The notes: generated from the letters alone by a model not told the origin. 64,000 nucleotides of DNA from Crocinitomicaceae bacterium (GCA_024643365.1 JAHENC010000025.1:1-64000), one strand, 5' to 3'. Shown: positions 28,519 to 38,204, counted from the first letter of the stretch. Translations and numbers: made by a program.

Positions 28519-29427
28519 TCAACGCATTCCTTTCTGTGTAAGTTGTTCTATGAGTGATTCCGATGCATAGGGATTTAATTCCACCAGATCATCGTAACGT
28601 TTTAACCATGTAAGTTGACGTTTTGCATAATTCCGGGTGTGCTGTTTGATTTTTTCAACGGCTTCGTCGAAATGACATTCATCTTCCCAATATCGGAAGA
28701 ACTCTGCGTACCCAACGGTGTTCAAGGCTTTTAAATTTCGGAGTGGAAACAACGATTTCGCCTCTTGAAACAAGCCTTCTCCAATCATAAAATCAACGCG
28801 TTGATCAATTCTTTGGTAAAGATCAGAGCGATTCCAAGCAATGCCAATACGAACAATGTCATAATCGTATTTCACTTGTCCTTTTCGAGATTCAGAAAAC
28901 GGTTTTTGCGTAAGTTCAATAACTTCTAGTGCACGTATGAGTCGAACTGGATTCAGCGTATCGACCTCCGAAAAATAAACGGGATCCAAACGCGCTAATT
29001 CATTTTGTAGAAATTCAAGTCCTTCAGTTTCATGCAAAGCAATCCATTTTTCCTGAACTTTTTTATCGTGTGGAATTTCGTCTAACCCAAGAGTCAATGC
29101 ATCGATGAACATTCCAGAGCCTCCAACGATCACTGCCGCTTGATTTCGAGCTAAGAGATCATCCAAAACCGGCTTTGCTTCTTTTGCGTATTGACTAGCA
29201 GAAACATCTTGTTGAATCGAATGAGAATGTATAAAATGATGTTTAACTTCCGCCAATTCATCTTGACTCGGTTTAGCGGTACCAATAGACATCTCTTGAT
29301 AAAACTGTCGTGAATCCGCAGAGATGATTTCCGTTTGAAACTTTTTCGCAAGTTGAATGGCCAGCGTGGTTTTACCTGATGCTGTTGGACCTTGAACAAT
29401 GAATACCTTACCTTTTACAAGAGACAT
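28519..29427 (-). CDS. miaA: tRNA dimethylallyltransferase
   Basis: 302 residues. P-loop GPTASGKTTLA near residue 14, followed by ISADSRQFYQEMSIGTAKP, then NPVRLIRALE and RQLTWLKRYDD near the C-terminus, all MiaA signatures. It transfers the dimethylallyl group to A37 of tRNAs that read UNN codons. It abuts the transglycosylase gene (1 bp), so the two are probably cotranscribed. Length is normal. Confidence 0.97.
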   Translation of the reverse strand: MSLVKGKVFIVQGPTASGKTTLAIQLAKKFQTEIISADSRQFYQEMSIGTAKPSQDELAEVKHHFIHSHSIQQDVSASQYAKEAKPVLDDLLARNQAAVIVGGSGMFIDALTLGLDEIPHDKKVQEKWIALHETEGLEFLQNELARLDPVYFSEVDTLNPVRLIRALEVIELTQKPFSESRKGQVKYDYDIVRIGIAWNRSDLYQRIDQRVDFMIGEGLFQEAKSLFPLRNLKALNTVGYAEFFRYWEDECHFDEAVEKIKQHTRNYAKRQLTWLKRYDDLVELNPYASESLIEQLTQKGMR

Positions 29428-30768
29428 TTACTTCCAGGACGTATAAATGGCGAATACTTTTTTCACGTAGGAAACAGCATGACCACGATAGGCGCCGCAA
29501 CGCACATGTTCGGAACGGTAATATTTTGGTTCATCGAGGTGACGGACCATTTCCTCTACATTTCCGTCCCAAATTAATGGATTCAGACCAGTTGCACGCG
29601 CTAGGCTTTGAGCATCTTGAATATGACAAGGACCAGCATTATAAGACGCAAGTGTAAACTTCATGCGTTGTTCTGGATCCGGAACCGCCTTCCACATGTT
29701 GTATGTTCGATTCAATAGGCGCATTCCACCAGCAATTTGTACCTCCGGAGTCGAACCAGGGAAAACACCGCAACTCGGACCAGTATTAGGCATAAATTGC
29801 ATCATTCCATAAGCACCACCAAATCCACGCGCATTTGGATTAAAACGAGACTCTTTGAACGCCACAGCAGCAATGATTTTCCAATCCCAAGCATATTTCT
29901 TAGCGACTGACTTAAACACATCATCAAACGGAGAAAGGTGTCCTTTTTTTGTAATGTAAAATTCAACTGGTTTCGTATCCAAGTAATCAAAATAGCGTTT
30001 TTTCAAATCGGTGTAAGCCGGAGATGCACAATAGGACAAAAGGAACTCGTCTAGTTTCTTTTTCAATTCTGGACTATTCAAACGAAGTCCAAAAGCAATT
30101 TTTTGTTGGAAAGAAATACGTGTATCAATATTCAGGTTTGGATGCATTTCCTTACTGATTCGTGCCAAGTTTTCGTGAGCAACGGTAAATGGAATCACGT
30201 TATTAGCAACCATTTCAATTAAATCCTCCGTAATCGGATTATCCGTTTTGTAGCGAATGTTAATTCGTGCACCGATTTCATCTTGAAGATCCGTTAAACG
30301 TCGAGAGAAAGGAGAGTTTTTTCGAACACAAACCGTTTGATTCGCTAATTCCGCTGGCTCCTTGATCAAGGTATCATTCGATCTTTGTACCAAAACTTGA
30401 TGGGTGAAGTAATATGGAGTCGAATATGCGAGTCTTTTTTCATCCTCCAAGGAAACAACCAAGTTGGAAGCAATCACATCACCTTCACCGTTGTTGAGTA
30501 ATCGTTGAAAGTCTTTGGTATCAGTGATTACCTTTACCTCCATCTTTAATCCTTGAGTTTTACAAAAGGAGTCCATGATTTCGTATTCGAAACCAAGACG
30601 TTTCCCTCGGTATTCAAAAAAGGAAAGGGAACTATTTTCTGTAAGGATGGTTAATTTTCCTTTTTTCTGAATTTCTTTGAAGTCGATTTTCACTGCAGGA
30701 CCAACAGATTTACCCCCGCAAGAAACTAAAATCATGACAATCAATAAAGTAGTCCATGTTAGACGCAT
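29428..30768 (-). CDS. MltF-like lytic transglycosylase
   Basis: 446 residues from the ATG at 30768 (a GTG lies two codons upstream). Lipoprotein signal with lipobox VSCGG. The first domain (about 35-265) is an SBP_bac_3 substrate-binding fold (KGKLTILTENSSLSFFEYRG, LGFEYEIMDSFC). The second (about 285-445) is an SLT domain with the catalytic glutamate in AFKESRFNPNA and YGMMQFMPNTG. As in MltF it should cleave the glycan strand of peptidoglycan from the membrane, controlled by its sensor domain. It precedes miaA. Confidence 0.93.
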   Translation of the reverse strand: MRLTWTTLLIVMILVSCGGKSVGPAVKIDFKEIQKKGKLTILTENSSLSFFEYRGKRLGFEYEIMDSFCKTQGLKMEVKVITDTKDFQRLLNNGEGDVIASNLVVSLEDEKRLAYSTPYYFTHQVLVQRSNDTLIKEPAELANQTVCVRKNSPFSRRLTDLQDEIGARINIRYKTDNPITEDLIEMVANNVIPFTVAHENLARISKEMHPNLNIDTRISFQQKIAFGLRLNSPELKKKLDEFLLSYCASPAYTDLKKRYFDYLDTKPVEFYITKKGHLSPFDDVFKSVAKKYAWDWKIIAAVAFKESRFNPNARGFGGAYGMMQFMPNTGPSCGVFPGSTPEVQIAGGMRLLNRTYNMWKAVPDPEQRMKFTLASYNAGPCHIQDAQSLARATGLNPLIWDGNVEEMVRHLDEPKYYRSEHVRCGAYRGHAVSYVKKVFAIYTSWK

Positions 30769-30885
30769 GTGCACTTTTTTATATAAGTTCTTCTCTACGA
30801 AACATCTATCATAAAGTTACGTGTATTTCTAAACATTTGTTTTATTTCAAAAATAAATAGATATTTGACACTCAAATGATTGTGT

Positions 30886-31140
30886 ATGAGCAATGAACAA
30901 AACGAAATGTACTCAAAAGTAGTCCGAGCTGGGAAGCGGACCTATTTTTTTGACATCAAAGCAACGAAGGGAAATGATTTGTACATTACGTTAACCGAGA
31001 GCAAAAAGACATTTGGCGACGAAGGCGACGGTAACTATCAGAAGCACAAGATTTTCCTTTATAAGGAGGACTTCGAGAAATTCAGAGAAGGCTTAGATGA
31101 CGTATTAGCAAAAATCGAAGAATTAAAATCCAATCAATAA
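30886..31140 (+). CDS. DUF3276 (PUR-alpha-like) protein
   Basis: 84 residues from the ATG at 30886 (MSNEQNEMYSKVVRAG); the frame two codons longer begins at a TTG. The body AGKRTYFFDIKATKGNDLYITLTESKK matches DUF3276, a single PUR-alpha-type repeat that folds as a nucleic-acid-binding dimer in Bacteroidota and Spirochaetes. It probably binds RNA or single-stranded DNA. It lies before tRNA-Val and is the last core gene before the second integration site. Confidence 0.85.
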   Translation: MSNEQNEMYSKVVRAGKRTYFFDIKATKGNDLYITLTESKKTFGDEGDGNYQKHKIFLYKEDFEKFREGLDDVLAKIEELKSNQ

Positions 31141-31156
31141 TTTTTTCAAAAAAGTC

Positions 31157-31186
31157 TTGCAGGATTAAAAAGTATGCATATCTTTG
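31157..31186 (+). promoter_or_regulatory. Promoter of tRNA-Val
   Basis: TTG (31157-31159) and TATCTTTG (31179-31186) match the Bacteroidota -33 / TAnnTTTG -7 boxes with 19 nt between. The tRNA begins 17 nt downstream. Confidence 0.65.
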
Positions 31187-31202
31187 CACTCATAAATCAC
31201 AA

Positions 31203-31277
31203 GGGAGTTTAGCTCAGTTGGTTTAGAGCATCTGCCTTACAAGCAGAGGGTCGGGGGTTCGAATCCCTCAACTCCCA
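31203..31277 (+). tRNA. tRNA-Val(TAC)
   Basis: Complete cloverleaf: acceptor GGGAGTT/AACTCCC, D arm GCTC/GAGC, anticodon stem TCTGC/GCAGA with loop CTTACAA (anticodon 31238-31240), T arm GGGGG-TTCGAAT-CCCTC. The recombinase remnant begins 163 nt downstream, so this gene was an integration target. Confidence 0.96.
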
Positions 31278-31284
31278 CACAAGA

Positions 31285-31318
31285 AACCCAGTACAGTCAA
31301 GGCTTTACTGGGTTTTTT
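31285..31318 (+). terminator. Terminator of tRNA-Val
   Basis: AACCCAGTA (31285-31293) pairs with TACTGGGTT (31306-31314), followed by TTTT. The stem is like that of the tRNA-Asn terminator at 4808-4832. Confidence 0.75.
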
Positions 31319-31383
31319 AATGCACTTAACTTTTCTTCAAAAAAGACTGTTTTTGGCTGATTTTAGGGTGAAAAAGGTAAAAT

Positions 31384-31405
31384 GTGTGCAAATTGTGTGC
31401 AAATT
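31384..31405 (+). promoter_or_regulatory. Tandem GTGTGCAAATT repeats before decayed recombinase
   Basis: Two perfect 11-bp units, 31384-31394 and 31395-31405, lie 35 bp before the recombinase start. They resemble the paired units before the intact recombinase of the tRNA-Asn element (4710-4730) and are candidates for arm-type sites or an autoregulatory operator. Confidence 0.5.
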
Positions 31406-31439
31406 TTTGTCTTAGGTATTGCCATAATTGTATCTCACA

Positions 31440-32858
31440 ATGGCAACATTAACACTAGCTCTAGATATGCGTAGAGCCAAGAAAGATGGGGCTTTCCCAC
31501 TTGTATTTAAACTCTCTGTAAATAGAGAAAAATCCTACATTACCACAGGAATTAGTGTGAAACCCACAGAATTCCATACAGAATCCAACCTAATTATAGG
31601 TAACCCTAAAGCAAATGAACTGTTAATGAACCTTGATACCCAATACAGGACTAGGTTTTATCAGTACATTATTAATAACCAAGGACATGAACAATTGTCT
31701 GAAGCTAAAGCATTTATTCTAAACAGGCAGCCTGAGGAATTTACAGTAGCAGAATACTGGGATAACCTTATAAATAATATGAAGGTGGCCGGCCGGGACG
31801 GAGGTGTGAAAATATACCAGCAGAGTCTCAGTACCATTAGTAAAGAGATTAACCTAGATATACCCTTCACTGCATTATCCTACAAAGATGTCATGAACTT
31901 GGAAACTAAGTTATACAAAAGGGGGATGTCTATTAATGGTGCCAGTGTGTATCTCCGAACTTTTAGAGCAGTTTGTAACAAAGCAATTAACCAAGACATT
32001 GTAAAGCTGGAATGGTATCCATTTAGAAAACACAGAATGAGAAAAGAGAAGACAGTTCCACGTGTGATGACTATGGAAGAAATCAAAAGCTATTTTTCAC
32101 TAAACTTACCTCCTACTCACCCAAGTTACACATACTGGAATATTGGCAGGTTAATTTTTATGCTCAGAGGTATTAACCTGCGTGATTTAATTCTACTTAA
32201 ACCTGAATGTTTGAAGAATGGGAGATTGATCTACCGGAGAGCTAAAACTGGTAAGTTATACAGCATCCAAGTTACACCAGAAATTACTGCTACCCTATCC
32301 ACATTTACACCAAATGAGACTCTCTTAGGTGTACTTACCGGTGATCGAATTTCCGGAATCAAACACTTTAAAACAGTTGCCATAAAGAGTTTCGACTACC
32401 TCTGCTCTATTTTATTTCAACCAGAACATTTCCGTGTCATTTCGAATCAAACCTGGTATGAACCCGGAAAAACAAGCGCAACTGAAGGAGAGCAACCAAT
32501 AGATGTTGCATATACAATTATCGCATTATCAGAATTTTACGTTTGTTTCGGTAATTATGACTACCTTACAAGAATGACAAGAGCCTTTGAATGGTATCTT
32601 GGAAGAAATCAATTAAATCAAATCGTATACAATCCAATTTCCGGCGGATGCCTAGATGGCATTGAAGCAAAACAAGTGAACATCAACCAAGGCGCAGAAG
32701 CCACAACTACCTATTTAATGGCGAGAAATCGCATGGAAAAACACCAACGACAAAAAGATCAAGAACAAACGACCCAATTAACCATGAACACTCACAACAA
32801 TTTCAAAATTACAACACCTTATGCTCAAGATCGAAATTTTACCAGAACGAAAAGTTAG
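31440..32858 (+). pseudogene. Chimera: tyrosine recombinase N-terminus fused to a carbohydrate-enzyme C-terminus
   Basis: 472 codons from the ATG at 31440. Codons 1 to about 302 match the recombinase at 3461-4669 nearly end to end, including the first catalytic Arg (MLRGINLRDL, residue 243) and Lys (RAKTGK, 269). The match stops near GVLTGD. Box II, the His and the Tyr nucleophile are absent. From about 32345 the frame continues as the C-terminus of an alpha/alpha-barrel-like domain found at the end of some glycosyltransferase/hydrolase proteins: EQPIDVAYTIIAL, FEWYLGRN, GGCLDGI, NQGAEATTTYLMA. The fusion is in frame, so a chimeric protein could be made, but recombinase activity is not possible. 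It is most likely a deletion scar that removed the island body and the front of a host gene. Confidence 0.85.
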
Positions 32859-33195
32859 TTCACTTACCAACGAATTCAACGAACTATTTCCACACCTCTT
32901 ATTAAAACTTTACTACAAAACAGCAGCGAAGTCCGACCATTCGAAGCATGCACATTTGCAGCGGGAACAATTTGCAGAAAAACCGCGCGACATCCTCTTG
33001 GATTGCCAAGAAAAAAAAGCGGAAGGCATACTTGAATTCCATGCTGAAATGAGTGTTCAAAAATTCAAAGTCCTACTTGAAAACGACTTTGGTATTCACG
33101 CTGAAATTTACCATGAGTCTGGCAAACATCAATGGTCTACCCTCCCCGTTCCCTCGGAAAACCCTTTATTCGAATCAAATTTTGAAACGCATTAA
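32821..33195 (+). CDS. Hypothetical protein after the chimera
   Basis: 124 residues without signal or membrane segment; it starts inside the last 38 bases of the upstream frame in another phase. No recognised family. The sequence has a modest number of His and Lys residues (AAKSDHSKHAHLQREQF) and beta-like ends. Codon use looks like the core genes, so it was probably part of the same host operon as the carbohydrate enzyme whose tail is fused upstream. An AraC regulator follows after 104 bp. Function unknown. Confidence 0.6.
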   Translation: MLKIEILPERKVSSLTNEFNELFPHLLLKLYYKTAAKSDHSKHAHLQREQFAEKPRDILLDCQEKKAEGILEFHAEMSVQKFKVLLENDFGIHAEIYHESGKHQWSTLPVPSENPLFESNFETH

Positions 33196-33299
33196 GCGAA
33201 AAATCTACGCCGTAGGAAAAGTGTAAATCTTCTGCTATCACATGCAATAGATAACACAAATTCTTGCAATAAATTCGATTAAATATTAAAACCAAAGCG

Positions 33300-33881
33300 A
33301 TGAAAATTAACATCAAGAATATGGTTAGCGCAAGATGCGTGAACCAAGTGGTCATCATATTACTAGATATGGGAATTCCCTATCTTTCAGTTGAATTGGG
33401 AGAGATTGAATTGTACAAAGAACTCAGTTTGATTCAAGAATTGGATTTAAAGTCCAAACTAAAACAGGAAGGACTAGAATTCATTGACGACAACCGCACA
33501 TTGTTATCAGAGCGAATCAAACTCATTATTATTCAAATGGTTCACTATTCTGAAGAAAATGTAAAAACAAACTTTTCCGTTTATTTAAGCGAAAAAATGA
33601 AACACAACTACACCTATTTATCCAATGTGTTTAGAGCCGTGAATGGCATGACGATTCAACAATTTATCATCATCAATAAAATTGAACGAATCAAAGCATT
33701 ATTGCTTTACGGTGAATTAAATTTATCTGAGATTTCTTACAAACTCAACTACAGTAGTATTGCTCATCTTTCGAATCAGTTTAAGAAAATTACGGGCTTA
33801 TCACCAACAGAATACCGTCATTTAGAAGTCATGCACCGCATTCCTCTGGAACAAATTGGAAGAATTCAAACAGTCGCATAA
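33300..33881 (+). CDS. AraC-type transcription regulator
   Basis: 193 residues. The C-terminal 100 form an AraC HTH pair: FSVYLSEKMKHNYTYLSNVF is the first helix-turn-helix, and LNLSEISYKLNYSSIAHLSN with FKKITGLSPTEYR is the second, which carries the family signature. The N-terminus (about 90 residues) is short and unlike sugar-binding cupins, so the signal is unknown. It is convergent with the BON-domain gene, with a shared terminator between them. It may regulate neighbouring stress or carbohydrate genes; the sequence does not show which. Confidence 0.88.
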   Translation: MKINIKNMVSARCVNQVVIILLDMGIPYLSVELGEIELYKELSLIQELDLKSKLKQEGLEFIDDNRTLLSERIKLIIIQMVHYSEENVKTNFSVYLSEKMKHNYTYLSNVFRAVNGMTIQQFIIINKIERIKALLLYGELNLSEISYKLNYSSIAHLSNQFKKITGLSPTEYRHLEVMHRIPLEQIGRIQTVA

Positions 33882-33903
33882 AATCAATTCTCACCTTTAT
33901 CAA

Positions 33904-33939
33904 TGAAAAAGTGCGGTTTTTACATCCGCACTTTTTTTA
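33904..33939. terminator. Bidirectional terminator
   Basis: GTGCGG (33911-33916) pairs with CCGCAC (33926-33931), flanked by A and T runs on both sides. It lies between the convergent AraC (plus) and BON (minus) genes. Confidence 0.75.
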
Positions 33940-33959
33940 TGCTATAAAATGATTTTTCT

Positions 33960-34619
33960 TCAGAATTCGTAGATAACAGCCAATTCATTATCTACTTCAT
34001 TTACTCCTGGAGCATTCCAAGCCAATCTTGCCGCTTCATCCTTTTCGAAGATTGATTCTACCGCACCACGAAGAACTACTTTATTTCCATTGACTTTGAC
34101 TTGGATATTGTGATCGTCAACCATCCAACTTCTCGACAATGCTTTTTCAATATCTGCTTGTTCAATGGCGTCATTTGAATTTGTTTTTACGGAAACATTG
34201 TTCGTAACCCCTTTTACACCTATCAAATTAGCCGCACAACTGCGCGCAGCTTCTTTTTGGTAGTTCCATTCCACACTTCCATCGATCGTCACCCAGCCGT
34301 TCTCTACTTTCACCTGAACCTTATCATTTGGTACTGACCAATCCCATTTCATACTAGAAAGGATTTCAGTTGCTAAGTCTTCGTCATTTTTTTCATGAGA
34401 ATTAGTAAATTTCACGTTAATGTCCTCCACTACTGCTCTTACTCCAACAACACTTTTTGCAGCTTTTTCCGCTTCGATTTTCTTCGTGAAACTATTGACA
34501 TTCCCTGTCAATGTTACGACACCATTTTTAGCTGTGACACCAATTTCAGCGGCCTTTAATAAGGGTTGCCATTTGATGGAATCCTGTACGTCTTTTTGCA
34601 ATTCTTCATTTGTTTTCAT
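33960..34619 (-). CDS. Triple BON-domain protein
   Basis: 219 residues from the ATG at 34619 (MKTNEELQKDVQDSIKWQP); the longer frame starts at a TTG. Three BON units of about 65 residues follow each other, each with the pattern GVTAKNGVVTLTGNVNS, VKVENGWVTIDGSVEWN and VKVNGNKVVLRGAVES, and with a glycine-rich turn. There is no signal peptide, unlike periplasmic OsmY. BON domains bind phospholipid or surfaces and are typical of stress-induced proteins. It is convergent with the AraC gene. Confidence 0.9.
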   Translation of the reverse strand: MKTNEELQKDVQDSIKWQPLLKAAEIGVTAKNGVVTLTGNVNSFTKKIEAEKAAKSVVGVRAVVEDINVKFTNSHEKNDEDLATEILSSMKWDWSVPNDKVQVKVENGWVTIDGSVEWNYQKEAARSCAANLIGVKGVTNNVSVKTNSNDAIEQADIEKALSRSWMVDDHNIQVKVNGNKVVLRGAVESIFEKDEAARLAWNAPGVNEVDNELAVIYEF

Positions 34620-34743
34620 CGGTAAATTCGTTAAGTGCAACTGTATTGTTACAGGTCAAATTTCACCTTATATCTTCAGCAAGTCATTACATTAGGACTG
34701 CTAAAATTTACATTTAATCACAAAGAAAATCGCGAAAATCAGT

Positions 34744-35676
34744 CTATTGACAAACCAATGTATCGAACCAGGGAGAATACCCCACCCAAATTCCTAAGGC
34801 ACCACCTTGGATATTTGTTGGGATATTTGTGGGCGTTGAAAAAGGATTTCCAGCCGAATACATTTGATTGTATTTTTTCTCGAAAAAATTATATTCCTTT
34901 CTACCCATTTTGGATAATTTAACAATGACGGTATCACCAAGCTTATAGTATCCTCTATATTCAGGATCTCCATTTGGATCATCAAAACTCATTGGATTTT
35001 CATACGCAAAATCGAACGTTTGTCCGTTAAAGAATTTATCGTTAAAAAACGGATTAAAGGTTCTAGAGAAATTAGGCATTCCTGCTAATTTCACTTGCCA
35101 TGCATAGGAATCTCCACTCACAGATGGATCACTCAGTTTCGCCCATGAGAATCCACGATCGGTGTAAGATCCTTCCGGTTTCCAATAAAGAGAATCCAAG
35201 GGTGTCGCCGGATAAATATTTGTTGTCGATGTATACTCTGTACCATTATTGACCACTTTCAAGGTGTAGGTCTTTCCAACTTCACCAACCATTCCAAGGG
35301 AGATGTACGCACAAAGGTGAAGATTTACCAATACATCAACAGGCAAACCAAAGAATGCCGCTGCAATTTCCTCTGTTCCAGGAGGAAGGTTATCCGAACA
35401 AATCTCTGTTAAGGTATCCGTTTGAACGCCATTAGAAATCGTTACTGTTGCTCCGGATACAAATCCTTCGAGGTAGGCCTGAAAGTTTGTCGGAGAATAG
35501 ACATTATTGGTTGTACTTAACAGAACAACAGCTGGTTGACCGGTTTCAATACTTCCGTCTATTACTAATTGGTCTTTGTACCCTGGAATATCAATTTGAA
35601 CTTCCTTTGTACAAGAAACAGCCACCAACACAATGCTGATGCCTATGAGTAGTTTACTTAAAATTCGAAATTCCAT
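34744..35676 (-). CDS. DUF4249 lipoprotein, partner of TonB receptor
   Basis: 310 residues with lipobox (VAVSCTKEV, Cys22) and a beta-rich body: VIDGSIETGQPAVVLLS and GATVTISNGVQTD are the usual start of DUF4249 proteins. It overlaps the end of the TonB-dependent receptor gene by 19 nt. Receptor plus DUF4249 lipoprotein is a recurring pair in Bacteroidota, comparable to SusC/SusD, and probably handles one substrate at the outer membrane. The substrate is unknown. Confidence 0.85.
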   Translation of the reverse strand: MEFRILSKLLIGISIVLVAVSCTKEVQIDIPGYKDQLVIDGSIETGQPAVVLLSTTNNVYSPTNFQAYLEGFVSGATVTISNGVQTDTLTEICSDNLPPGTEEIAAAFFGLPVDVLVNLHLCAYISLGMVGEVGKTYTLKVVNNGTEYTSTTNIYPATPLDSLYWKPEGSYTDRGFSWAKLSDPSVSGDSYAWQVKLAGMPNFSRTFNPFFNDKFFNGQTFDFAYENPMSFDDPNGDPEYRGYYKLGDTVIVKLSKMGRKEYNFFEKKYNQMYSAGNPFSTPTNIPTNIQGGALGIWVGYSPWFDTLVCQ

Positions 35677-38057
35677 GTTGCGCTAGGTATGATTGGAAAT
35701 AAGGATACTTGTTTTACTGATAATTTGAAATTTCCGGAGAGAAAATCACCATCATTATCAACATATAAAAAGAATGGATTCATGCGATTGTACACATTGT
35801 AAATGGAGAACGACCAATTGCTTCGGTACGTTTTCTTCACCTCAATTTCTTTTCCAGTAGCAGGATCTGTTTTCGTTTTGTATGCTTTACTGTATAAAGT
35901 AGCAGACAAATCTAATCGGTGATATGGAGCCATACGCGTTGAATTACGCGGTCCATAATTGAATAATAAGTTTTGTTCTTGAACGTACCAAGAACTAGGT
36001 AAAGTCAAGGTATTTCCTGTTGCATAAATGAAACTAGCAGAGAAAGTCCAACGTTCATTGAGTTTATAAGTACCTACCAACGTTAAATCGTGACGTCGGT
36101 CATACTTGGCTGGATAGATATTTCCTTCATTAATGTCTGGAAATCTTCTTTCTGTTTTTGCCCAAGTGTATCCCACCCATCCTGTGAAGCGTCCAACGGA
36201 TTTCTTAAAAAAGAACTCAATTCCATAGGCTCTACCTTCACCGAAGACTAGAATATTATCGGTGTTATCATTCACATTATCTCCCGGCAACGCACCTTCC
36301 TCAAACTCAATAAGGTTTTTCATTTCTTTGTAATACACTTCAACAGAACTTTCGAATTTATCATTAAAAAAGTTTTTGAAATAACCAACTGAACCTTGCC
36401 ATCCTTTTTCAGGCTTTGCAATATCCGTTGTTGGAAACCAAATATCTGTTGGAAGGGAAACAGCACTTAACGAAGTCAAGTGAACGTATTGGTAGTTGTA
36501 TGCGTATCCAGCTTTGATCGAACTATTATCTGGTAATAACCAACGCATGGAAACACGTGGTTCGAGTCCATGGTAGAACTTAATCAAATCACCTTTTTGG
36601 TATTGAATTGTCGTGTCTTGCGTACTGATTCCATCTCCTTTAATGTAGCGAGTAAACGGACCAACATGTGCAAACGCACTGTAGCGAAGTCCAACATTCA
36701 ATCGAAGTTTATCATTTAAGTCAAATTCATCCAATACATAAGCTGCTGCTTCATGAGAATATAATTTTTGCGCTGAACCAGTATCAAAAACGGTTGTATC
36801 ATTTTGTGCTGTTACGCTCGTTGGTGTAAACGTATGGTATTTGTAATCTGCACCCCACTTGATTCGGTGAATGGGATTCGGGAAATAGGAAAAGTCCACT
36901 TTTGCACCTATATCACGAATTCCAGAAGCGAGTTCAAAACGAAACTCATCTTGTTGCGAACCAAATTTAAACATGTAATCAGAGAACGTTGTTGTCACGT
37001 TCATGAATAACTTGTCACTAAATAAGTGGTTCCATCTCAATGCTGCAATTCCATTTCCCCATGGCATATTCGCGCCGAATCCACCTTTGGTATCAGAAAA
37101 ATTAAAAACATCTTTACCATAGTATCCACTCAAGTAAATACGGTCCTTAGCAGACAACTTGTAATTTAATTTCGCATTAAAATCGTAAAAGAAATAAGAA
37201 GAACCAGCGAATGGAGACGTATCAGAAATAGCCGCTTTCAACAAGATATCAATGTATGTTCGACGTGCAGAAACGATAAAGGATCCTTTGTCCTTCTTAA
37301 TTGGACCTTCCAATGTTAAACGCGACGAAATCGCACCGATACCACCGGTTACTTTTAATTTCTTCATGTTTCCTTCGTTCATGTTAACTTCAAGAACCGA
37401 AGACATCCTTCCACCAAAGTTTGCCGGCATTCCACCTTTTATAAGGTTAACAGATTTCACCGCATCCGCGTTAAACACGGAGAAAAATCCAAACAAGTGA
37501 GCTGCGTTGTAAACGACTCCTTCATCCAGTAAAACTAAATTCTGATCTGGACCACCACCTCTCACGTAAAACCCTTGTCCTCCTTCTGAAACTGAAGAAA
37601 CACCAGGAAGCAACTGAATGGTTTTAATAACATCAACTTCACCCATGAATGCAGGTAAGGTTTTAATTTGGTCCATCTGCAATTCAATTTGACCCATTTT
37701 CGTCGATGTCACATTTTCCGTCTTTTTCATGTTGACTACAACTTCCTTCGAATCGCTTACTTTGGTACCTAATTCGATAGAGAGTATGGTACTTTTTGTC
37801 AAATCAATCTCGCGAACTTCAGAACCATAGGACACGGAACGATATTCCACTGCATATTTCCCCGGAACTACCGTTAAGGAATAAAATCCATAAGAATTAG
37901 ACATTGCCCCTAATTTTAGGGCAGGAATATACACTTTAACATCTGTCATCGCCTCTCCATCATTGGAATCGGTGATGTATCCACTTAAGGTCACTTTTGA
38001 CTGTGAAAAAGAGGTAAATGAGATGGTAATCAATAGAAAGGAGAGTACTAATTTCAT
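35658..38057 (-). CDS. TonB-dependent outer membrane receptor
   Basis: 799 residues. Signal peptide 1-18, carboxypeptidase-regulatory-like domain (about 22-105, TLSGYITDSNDGEAMTDV), plug domain (about 110-250) with GQGFYVRGGGPDQNLVLLDE and GMPANFGGRMSSVLEV, then a beta-barrel of about 500 residues ending in YNFEF-like aromatic residues (SATWNFEF). It transports a ligand across the outer membrane with energy from TonB. It is cotranscribed with the DUF4249 lipoprotein. No siderophore or sugar gene lies nearby, so the ligand is open. Confidence 0.95.
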   Translation of the reverse strand: MKLVLSFLLITISFTSFSQSKVTLSGYITDSNDGEAMTDVKVYIPALKLGAMSNSYGFYSLTVVPGKYAVEYRSVSYGSEVREIDLTKSTILSIELGTKVSDSKEVVVNMKKTENVTSTKMGQIELQMDQIKTLPAFMGEVDVIKTIQLLPGVSSVSEGGQGFYVRGGGPDQNLVLLDEGVVYNAAHLFGFFSVFNADAVKSVNLIKGGMPANFGGRMSSVLEVNMNEGNMKKLKVTGGIGAISSRLTLEGPIKKDKGSFIVSARRTYIDILLKAAISDTSPFAGSSYFFYDFNAKLNYKLSAKDRIYLSGYYGKDVFNFSDTKGGFGANMPWGNGIAALRWNHLFSDKLFMNVTTTFSDYMFKFGSQQDEFRFELASGIRDIGAKVDFSYFPNPIHRIKWGADYKYHTFTPTSVTAQNDTTVFDTGSAQKLYSHEAAAYVLDEFDLNDKLRLNVGLRYSAFAHVGPFTRYIKGDGISTQDTTIQYQKGDLIKFYHGLEPRVSMRWLLPDNSSIKAGYAYNYQYVHLTSLSAVSLPTDIWFPTTDIAKPEKGWQGSVGYFKNFFNDKFESSVEVYYKEMKNLIEFEEGALPGDNVNDNTDNILVFGEGRAYGIEFFFKKSVGRFTGWVGYTWAKTERRFPDINEGNIYPAKYDRRHDLTLVGTYKLNERWTFSASFIYATGNTLTLPSSWYVQEQNLLFNYGPRNSTRMAPYHRLDLSATLYSKAYKTKTDPATGKEIEVKKTYRSNWSFSIYNVYNRMNPFFLYVDNDGDFLSGNFKLSVKQVSLFPIIPSATWNFEF

Positions 38058-38204
38058 ATTCCACGAAGGGATTTTACTAATTTGACGTGTTCATTTTGAT
38101 TCTGTTACTAGAATTCCATGCAAAAGTAACAACTTAATAACGAAAGTGTTTGAAGATTCTTGTGTTTCCGTTAAACAAAACCTAAATCCTTTTAATTTTG
38201 TGCT

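Noticed and set aside
31440-32858. Functional integrase at tRNA-Val
   Set aside because: Box II Arg, the His and the Tyr nucleophile are absent; the C-terminus belongs to another family.
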